NCBI RefSeq assembly: GCF_900188345.1
Contig: NZ_FZOD01000048.1
Coordinates: forward strand, 1 to 64,000
Source of the DNA: Streptosporangium subroseum
GTDB taxonomy: Bacteria > Actinomycetota > Actinomycetes > Streptosporangiales > Streptosporangiaceae
DNA length: 64,000 nt
Direction: 5' to 3'
Shown here: positions 58,233 to 64,000 of the stretch, in pieces
Position numbering within the stretch: the stretch's first letter is position 1
How the letters are laid out: each line of letters starts with the position of its first letter
Notes under the pieces: generated by a model
Databases searched by the model: none
Told to the model about the DNA's origin: nothing
The model's input: only the letters and a program-made list of their open reading frames with translations
Program-made: the position numbers and the translations under genes

Positions 58233-61011
58233 TCCGGTGCGAGAGGTAGAGCTTCTGGCCGATCTCCTTGTTGGTCAGCCCCTCGGCGGCCATCTGAACG
58301 ATCTGGAGCTCCTGCGGCGTGAGCTTGTCCTGTGCCTCGCTGTTGCGACGGCGGCTCGTCTCTCCGGAGGCCCGCAGTTCCTGGCGCGCCCGCTCGCTCC
58401 AGGGAATGACCCCGAGGGCGTCGAACGTCTCGCGGGCTGCGCGCAGGGGTGCCTGCGAATCGGCCGAGCGTCGCTGTCGCCGGAGCCACTCTCCGTAGGC
58501 GAGCTGAGCCCGTGCGCGAACGAAGGGCCATCGCCTCATGTCCACCTGGAGCGCGGCCTGGAACAGGGGCTCGGCCTCGGTGTCGTCGGCCAGCACCGCA
58601 CGGGCGTGGCGCAGCCCGGCGTGCAGCGACGGCGACGGTGTCCTGAGCGCGATGGCCTCCAGCTCCTCCACGATGCCCGCGATCTCGCCGCCCCGCCCGC
58701 TGTGCGCGGCGGCGTCCGCCAGCTCCGTGACGGCGTAGCAGCGCAGCCCGATGTGGTACGCGGGATCGGCGGGGTCGTGCATCCGCCTCAGATGCTCGTA
58801 GGCGGCGTCATGGCGCCCGCGACCGAGCTCGGCGAGCCCACGTGCGAGCTGTACGGTGGCCAGCACCGGGCGAGCGCGGATGGACTTGCTCGCCCGCTCG
58901 GCCTCGGCCGCGTAGATCTCCACGCGATCGTGCTCGCCGCGCAGCGCGGCGAGCATGGCCCCCGTGGCCTGGACGATGGCGTACATGAGCGGCTGAGCCG
59001 TCTCACGTGCCAGCCGGCCGGCCTCCTCGACGGCCGGGATGGCCGTGCTCAGATCGGCCAGATGGACCGCGCTCCACGCCTGCGCGCCGAGTGCCCGCGC
59101 CAGGAGCCCGAGCCGGCCCTGCGCTCGCAGGTCGGTGAGTGAGGCGGCGGAGAGCGCCTCCGCGAGATCGAAATCTCCCACCAGGACCGCGGTACTGCCC
59201 AGCAGGCGTACCGCCAGTGAGTCTCCGGCCGGACCCGCGGCCGAACGGCGGAGGCGTTCGATGACCACCGCACCCCGATCGAGCGGGGCCGCGTACGCGA
59301 AAATCGTCAGCAGCTGCGCGTTGTGCTCGTCGACCGGCAGGCTTTCCGCCGTGGTGACGACGCGTTGCCGCACCTCGGGACCGGGCTGGGCCCAGAAGCA
59401 CCTCAGGGCCGCGATGCCGAGGAGCTTCAGGGCGAGACCGGTGTCCCCGTCCGCCGCCGCGTGCTCGGCGACCTCGGTCAGCAACGGCACCCCCGCGCTG
59501 TCGTCGCGGATGCCGTCGTCGAAGGTCGCCCGGATCCACACCATCCGCGACCGCTGCCGTGACGACAGTTCGAGCGGCTCGGCTTCACGGAGGAGCCGGC
59601 CGACGACGTCAGGCCGTCCCAGCTCGACCCCGTGTTCGGCGGCCCGCAGCAGCCGTTCGGCCCGGCGGGCGGGATCGTCGCTGAGCCTGGCCGCGTGTTC
59701 CAGCGCCACGGCGGCCGTCGTGATCGCGCCCCGGCGGTACTCGTGCGTCGCCGCGGCCTCCAGTTCGGACGCGATGTCCTCGTCAGGCCCGGGGCTGGCG
59801 GCCGCTCGATGCCAGATGCACCGCTCCGGCCGGTCCGCGAGCACCTGCGCCAGCGCGGCGTGTGCCGCGTGACGCTGGGGGAGACTGGAGCTCTGGCGGA
59901 TCGCCGAGCGCATGAGCGGGTGCCGGAACAGCAGTCCCTCCTCATCCACGGTGATCAGCCGTACGGCGATCGCGGGCGTCACGTCCGCCACCGTGACCCC
60001 TGCCCCGACGAGCGTCGACGTGGCGTTCAGCGTCTCGGCGAGCGAGGTTCCGTCGTTGAGCGCGGCGACCAGCAGCAGCGTGCGGGTGACGGGGGGCAGG
60101 CCCGACACGCGGGCGGTGAACGCCCGTTCCAGGCGGGTCGTCAACGGGAGCCACGCCAGCAGGGTGCCCTCGTCGCGCTGTCCCTGCGAGGCGAGCGGCA
60201 GCTCGACCAGGGCGAGGGGGTTGCCCGCCGACTCCTTCAGCAACCGCCGGCGCACCGCCGGCGCCAGGCCCGGGTTGCGGGTGTCCAGCAGCGCGGCCGC
60301 GGCCTCGTCGTCGAGCCGTTTGAGCTGCAGCTCCCGCAGCCCCGCCTCGTCGAAGGAGCTGGAGAAACCGTCCCGGATCGCGGCCAGCATCACCATCGGC
60401 TCCGCGTCCAGCCGCCGCGCGACGAACGCCAGCACATCGGCGCTGGAGCGATCCAGCCAGTGGGCGTCCTCGACGAGGAGCAGGACGGGCGAGCGGGCGG
60501 CGGTCTCACCGAGGAGGTTCAGCACCGCCAGAGCGATCAGGAAGAGATCCGGCACCGCCGCGTCCGTCAGGCCGAAGGCCGCCCCCAGCGCGTCACGCTG
60601 CGGACCGGGCAACGCATCGATCTCCGCACGGATCGGGAGCAGCAGCTGATGCAGACCGGCGAAGGGCATGTGCGTCTCCGACTCCACCCCGGTCGCCCTG
60701 AGGATCCGCAGACCGTGGGCGGCCGCCACCCCCGCGCTCTCTGACAGCAGGGCCGACTTGCCGATCCCGGCCTCGCCCCGCACGATCATCGCCGTGCCGC
60801 CCCCGCGGACCTGCCTCACGAAATCGTTGATAAGCCGCGTTTCGGACTCCCGTCCGTACAGCGGAGGCGTCGGCCGATCCGCCGACCCGCGGACGGCCCT
60901 CATATCCGGCTCCGGGCAGGGCGTGTCCACAGCCGGATGCGGCCGGCCCGGAAGGTCATCGGGGAACCGTTCGGTGATCACTTTGGTGGTGCCGGACGGT
61001 TGCGGATCCAT
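58144..61011 (-). CDS. LuxR-family regulator, large ATP-binding (LAL) type
   Basis: A 955-aa regulator of the MalT/LAL class. After a ~50-residue N terminus comes an AAA/NACHT-like module beginning LYGRESETRLINDF, with Walker A GEAGIGKSAL and Walker B LLLVEDAHWLD. A long helical TPR-like middle follows. The C-terminal GerE HTH is LTPQELQIVQMAAEGLTNKEIGQKLYLSHRTVSSHLYRIF. ATG 61011 follows GGGGAG. LAL proteins bind ATP plus an inducer and activate nearby catabolic or biosynthetic genes; its target is unknown. Its 3' end is duplicated downstream. Confidence 0.92.
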   Translation of the reverse strand: MDPQPSGTTKVITERFPDDLPGRPHPAVDTPCPEPDMRAVRGSADRPTPPLYGRESETRLINDFVRQVRGGGTAMIVRGEAGIGKSALLSESAGVAAAHGLRILRATGVESETHMPFAGLHQLLLPIRAEIDALPGPQRDALGAAFGLTDAAVPDLFLIALAVLNLLGETAARSPVLLLVEDAHWLDRSSADVLAFVARRLDAEPMVMLAAIRDGFSSSFDEAGLRELQLKRLDDEAAAALLDTRNPGLAPAVRRRLLKESAGNPLALVELPLASQGQRDEGTLLAWLPLTTRLERAFTARVSGLPPVTRTLLLVAALNDGTSLAETLNATSTLVGAGVTVADVTPAIAVRLITVDEEGLLFRHPLMRSAIRQSSSLPQRHAAHAALAQVLADRPERCIWHRAAASPGPDEDIASELEAAATHEYRRGAITTAAVALEHAARLSDDPARRAERLLRAAEHGVELGRPDVVGRLLREAEPLELSSRQRSRMVWIRATFDDGIRDDSAGVPLLTEVAEHAAADGDTGLALKLLGIAALRCFWAQPGPEVRQRVVTTAESLPVDEHNAQLLTIFAYAAPLDRGAVVIERLRRSAAGPAGDSLAVRLLGSTAVLVGDFDLAEALSAASLTDLRAQGRLGLLARALGAQAWSAVHLADLSTAIPAVEEAGRLARETAQPLMYAIVQATGAMLAALRGEHDRVEIYAAEAERASKSIRARPVLATVQLARGLAELGRGRHDAAYEHLRRMHDPADPAYHIGLRCYAVTELADAAAHSGRGGEIAGIVEELEAIALRTPSPSLHAGLRHARAVLADDTEAEPLFQAALQVDMRRWPFVRARAQLAYGEWLRRQRRSADSQAPLRAARETFDALGVIPWSERARQELRASGETSRRRNSEAQDKLTPQELQIVQMAAEGLTNKEIGQKLYLSHRTVSSHLYRIFPKLGIASRSELGAALRTSA

Positions 61012-61143
61012 CGCGAACTCCCCGGTCGTTCGTAGACGGTCACTGGGTGGACAGGCTCGACGCCTGTCCCTGTGCACTTCAATTCAAGTCGCGCGCACGT
61101 GGCCCGTCCACGCAGAACAGGACGCAGAAGTAGCGCGAAACCA

Positions 61144-63375
61144 TCAGGGCGCGGCGTTCGCCAGGTCGCGGCAGCGGTTGCTCGCCTCGGTGTCACCGAT
61201 GGCCTCGTACACCTCCGCCGCCCGCGCGTGGGCGTGGCGGCTCTCGTCGGTCCGGCCCTCGTCGGACAGCAGGGCCGCGAGCGTCTCCAGGGAGTGGGCC
61301 TGCGGGACGGGCAACCGAGCCTGTTCCATGAGGCTGATCGCCTCGGTGAGCTTGGTGATCGCTTCGGTCCGTTGGCCGAGCGATCCCAGACATTCGCCGA
61401 CGCGAGCAAGCGCGATCGCCCTGATCAACGCCGCACCGCTCGGCGTGATTCCCGGCTGGTCCTCGTTCAGCAGGGCCAGCAGGTCGAGATACTGCTCCAG
61501 CGCCTCGGTGTAGCGTCCGGCGTCGCGAAGGCAGGTGCCGAGGGCGCCGAGACACTGGCAGTACGCACTGACGTCGCCGTTGGCCTTGAACGTCGCCGCG
61601 GCCTGGGTCTCCGCCGCGGTGGCCTCATCGAGCCGTCCGAGCCTTCGGAGAGCGCCTCCCGCGGTGTGGTGGGCCCAGGCGATCTGCGTCGCGGCGCCGC
61701 TGCGGGTGGCGAGGTCCATCGCCTGGGCGGTGTACCGCAGTGTGGTCTCCGGGTCGTTTCGCGGCATCAGATGGACCCAGGCCAGCAAGTTCAGCTGCGT
61801 GGCCTGCCGGGCCGGATCGCCCAGGGCGGCGGCGACCTCGGCGCCCAGGGTGAAGACCTCGTGCCAGTGCGGCGCGTGCATCCATCGGTCGGAGAACCAG
61901 TGCATCGACTCGGCGCAGTCGAGGACGGCGGAGTGCCGGCCGTCGCTCGCCGCCATCCGCAACGCGCCCAGCCAGTTGTCCACGTTCACGCGCAGCCAGT
62001 GGTCGGCGTCCTCCGGGGAGGACAGGCCGGCGAGGTCGGCGTCGGGCCGGTCGGAATGGATGTACGCGGGATCGAACAACCGCCCGGCGGTGGTGGCCAT
62101 CCGCAGCAGCCACGACGTCATCGTCACGGTGAGCGCGTCGCGCTCGGCCGTGGTCTCCTCCTTCTGGAGCCGGTCACGGGCGAACAGCCGGACCAGGTCG
62201 TGGAAGCGATAGCGTCCCGATGTGCTGTCCTGCAGCAGCCCGAGGTCGACGAGTTCGTCGAGGGCGTCCCATGCCCCGTCGATCGACGTGCCGCCCACCA
62301 CCGCGGCGAGAGCGGCGTCGAAGTCCCAGCCCGGCACCGGGGCGAGCCGGCGGAAGACCCGCCGCGTCGAGTCTGTCAGCTGCTCGTAGGACAACCCGAA
62401 CGCGGTGGCGACCTTGAGATCACCGGCGCTGAGCTGGTCCAGGCGGCGCTCCTCGTTCATCAGGCGGGCGGCGAGGTCGGCGGCGTCCCAGCCGGGCCGG
62501 CTGACCAGCCGATTTCCGGCGATCCGCAGCGCGAGGGGCAGACCGCCGCACAGCTGCGCGAGCTGCCGGATGGCCGATCCCTCGCCCGAGGCGCCGTCGT
62601 CTTTCAGGATTCCGGTCAGCAGTTCGGCGGCCTCCAGCAGGGGCAGGGGCCCGAGGCTGAGCCTGCGCACTCCTTCCAGACCGGCCAGCAGGCGGCGACT
62701 GGTCACCAGGGCCTTGCCCGCGCCGCCGCCCGGCAGCAGCGGCCGGACCTGATCCTCGGAGGTGGCGTTGTCGAGCACGACGAGCACGCGCCGGTCGTGC
62801 AGCAGGGACCGGTACAGGGACGCACGCTCGGCGACGTCGCCCGGGATCTGCTGATCCGCGATGCCGAGTGCGCGAAGCAGCATGCCCAGGGCCTCGTCGA
62901 CGGGCAGGGGCTGCGGAGACATGCCGAACAGGTCGAGGAAGAACACCCCGTCGGGGAAGCCCGGCCGCAGGGCGTGGGCGACGCGGACGGCCAACGTGGT
63001 CTTGCCCAGCCCGGCGGAGCCGGTGATGAGCCCCACGCCCGCGACGCCCGGCGCGTCCCCGGCGTGCACCAGCTCGTTGGTCCAGGCCAGTTCCGCGGTT
63101 CGGCCGGTGAAGTCGTCGACGGAGCGGGGCAGCTCGCACAGCCCGATCGGGCGGGTCCAGCGGTCACGCAGGCGGCCCTCGCGTGCCAGCTCGACGAGCT
63201 GCTTACGGTCGGCCTCGTCCAAGCCGAGGGCGTCGGCCAGCGCGGTGACGGTGCGGTGCTGGGGGCCCTTGCTGCGGCCGCGTTCCATGTCCGACAGCGT
63301 CCGGGCGCTGACCCCGGAGGCTCCGGCGAGCTGCTCCAGCGTCAGGCGGGCCGACTGCCGGTGGCGACGCAACAC
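61144..63375 (-). CDS. AfsR/NB-ARC-type regulator with XRE HTH and TPRs
   Basis: A 743-aa STAND protein. The N-terminal Cro/CI HTH (LRRHRQSARLTLEQLAGASGVSARTLSDMERGR) is followed by NB-ARC, with Walker A GSAGLGKTTLA and RVLVVLDNA, then LCGGLPLALRIAGNRL, and C-terminal TPR repeats (about 500-740). The first standard start is GTG 63375, but HTH homology extends upstream (SFAEV), and AAGGAG at 63410-63415 is spaced 7 nt from an in-frame ATC at 63402, a possible non-canonical start. Such proteins act as nucleotide-gated transcription regulators. The neighbours are also large regulators. Confidence 0.88.
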   Translation of the reverse strand: MLRRHRQSARLTLEQLAGASGVSARTLSDMERGRSKGPQHRTVTALADALGLDEADRKQLVELAREGRLRDRWTRPIGLCELPRSVDDFTGRTAELAWTNELVHAGDAPGVAGVGLITGSAGLGKTTLAVRVAHALRPGFPDGVFFLDLFGMSPQPLPVDEALGMLLRALGIADQQIPGDVAERASLYRSLLHDRRVLVVLDNATSEDQVRPLLPGGGAGKALVTSRRLLAGLEGVRRLSLGPLPLLEAAELLTGILKDDGASGEGSAIRQLAQLCGGLPLALRIAGNRLVSRPGWDAADLAARLMNEERRLDQLSAGDLKVATAFGLSYEQLTDSTRRVFRRLAPVPGWDFDAALAAVVGGTSIDGAWDALDELVDLGLLQDSTSGRYRFHDLVRLFARDRLQKEETTAERDALTVTMTSWLLRMATTAGRLFDPAYIHSDRPDADLAGLSSPEDADHWLRVNVDNWLGALRMAASDGRHSAVLDCAESMHWFSDRWMHAPHWHEVFTLGAEVAAALGDPARQATQLNLLAWVHLMPRNDPETTLRYTAQAMDLATRSGAATQIAWAHHTAGGALRRLGRLDEATAAETQAAATFKANGDVSAYCQCLGALGTCLRDAGRYTEALEQYLDLLALLNEDQPGITPSGAALIRAIALARVGECLGSLGQRTEAITKLTEAISLMEQARLPVPQAHSLETLAALLSDEGRTDESRHAHARAAEVYEAIGDTEASNRCRDLANAAP

Positions 63376-63435
63376 CTCCGCGAAGCTGGGCGATCCTGTG
63401 ATGGCAACGCTCCTTCCGGACGAGTGGGTCCGAGG

Positions 63436-64000
63436 TCAGGTGTTTCCCGAGGTGGGTTCGCCGTGCAGTGTCCGGGCGAGCTGGCGCCGGGAGGTGATGT
63501 CGAGCTTCCGGAAGACCTTGTTGAGGTGATATTCGACGGTCGAGGCGGTGATGAAGAGCCTGGTGGCGATCTCCGCGTTCGTCGCGCCCCCGGCGGCGAG
63601 ACCGGCGACCTGCGTCTCCTGAGGCGTCAGGTGGTGGTCGGTCTGCTCCGTCCGTTTACGGGCGCGTTCGCCGGTGGCGAGGAGTTCGGTACGCGCCCGC
63701 TCCGCGAAGGCGGTGGCGCCCATGGTGGCGAACAGGTCGTGCGCGATCCGCAGCCGGTCGCGGGCGTCCGAGCGGCGTCCCCTCCGGCGCAGCCACTCGC
63801 CGTAGAGCAGGTGGGCCCGGGCGAGCTCGGTGGCGACCGTCGTACGGCCGAGGTGCTCGACGGACTCGTCGTAGAGGGCCTCGGCGTGGTCGTCGTCGGC
63901 CATCAACGCGCGGGATCTGGCGAGCATGCCCAAGGCCCATGACGTGCCGCTGGCCGGCGCCCGCTCGGACAGACGCGCGAGGGCGGCGGACGCGGCGGAC
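63436..64000 (-). CDS. LuxR-family regulator, C-terminal part (truncated by window edge)
   Basis: The minus-strand frame is open from the window end to its stop at 63436. About 187 residues are visible: helical repeats (ARLSERAPASGTSWALGMLA...), then a GerE HTH (LTPQETQVAGLAAGGATNAEIATRLFITASTVEYHLNKVF). It is probably another LAL-type regulator like the one at 58144. The internal ATG at 63933 is not the start, since coding continues upstream. It ends 34 bp before the presumed start of the AfsR-like gene. Confidence 0.85.
   Translation of the reverse strand, partial: SAASAALARLSERAPASGTSWALGMLARSRALMADDDHAEALYDESVEHLGRTTVATELARAHLLYGEWLRRRGRRSDARDRLRIAHDLFATMGATAFAERARTELLATGERARKRTEQTDHHLTPQETQVAGLAAGGATNAEIATRLFITASTVEYHLNKVFRKLDITSRRQLARTLHGEPTSGNT

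Noticed and set aside
61072..63942. 956-codon plus-strand open frame across the large regulators
   Set aside because: Antisense to two clear minus-strand regulator genes; GC-rich third-position shadow with no domain.

Overview
The window is high-GC, with short overlapping operons, many GTG starts, an XRE/DUF5753 regulator, a DUF574-type methyltransferase, LAL and AfsR-like regulators, a CvnA-like sensor kinase and a [3Fe-4S] ferredoxin/P450 set. This points to a filamentous actinobacterium, most plausibly Streptosporangiales (Streptosporangium/Nonomuraea-like). The placement is inferred from gene content, not from a search. No tRNA, rRNA, CRISPR array, IS element or phage gene was seen.

Layout. 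1-2.6 kb: sensor kinase, RsbW-like ATPase and a ClpX-zinc-finger/HTH protein with two palindromic operators. 2.9-9.7 kb: LysR regulator, threonine degradation (tdh-kbl), pirin, and an NfeD-SPFH pair. 10-13.3 kb: homogentisate operon (hmgA, unknown gene, fahA). 13.5-18.3 kb: hydrolase/TetR divergent pair, then a ferredoxin / ferredoxin reductase / P450 operon. 18.4-22.3 kb: methyltransferase, XRE regulator, and an ECF41 sigma gene between ~120-bp inverted repeats, followed by a small membrane protein with a matching promoter. 22.4-29 kb: IclR/flavin oxidase pair, a secreted unknown, D-amino-acid oxidase plus L,D-transpeptidase, and an EF-hand protein. 29-35.5 kb: secDF fusion, GH13 enzyme, a 28-residue membrane peptide, and a CASTOR/POLLUX-type channel protein.

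35.8-42 kb is the most interesting region: six tightly coupled genes. They encode an orphan SahH-like Rossmann protein, a divergent S-adenosylhomocysteine-hydrolase homologue lacking the catalytic histidines, a complete ECF transporter (fused A1-A2 ATPase, S, T) and a SAH/MTA-deaminase-like amidohydrolase. Together they suggest uptake and breakdown of a nucleoside- or SAH-like compound.

42-53 kb: CvnA-like kinase, membrane glycosyltransferase-like protein, ECF sigma with a membrane partner, DUF6220 protein plus membrane-fused multicopper oxidase, ArsR/MFS pair, DUF4262 and DUF3592-like proteins. 53-58 kb: SDR, three alpha/beta hydrolases (two exported) and a cupin. Three transcripts here share one promoter-like element that ends 6-8 nt before a start codon. 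58-64 kb: three large regulators on the minus strand.

Two genome-level habits recur. Minisatellites (23-89 bp units) abut or span stop codons (kbl, pirin, ferredoxin reductase, L,D-transpeptidase, LAL regulator). In-frame tandem repeats of 39, 45 or 63 bp sit inside unrelated genes (LysR, TetR, homogentisate-operon gene, SahH-like gene). Decayed duplicates of neighbouring genes (ATPase domain, SPFH domain) also occur.
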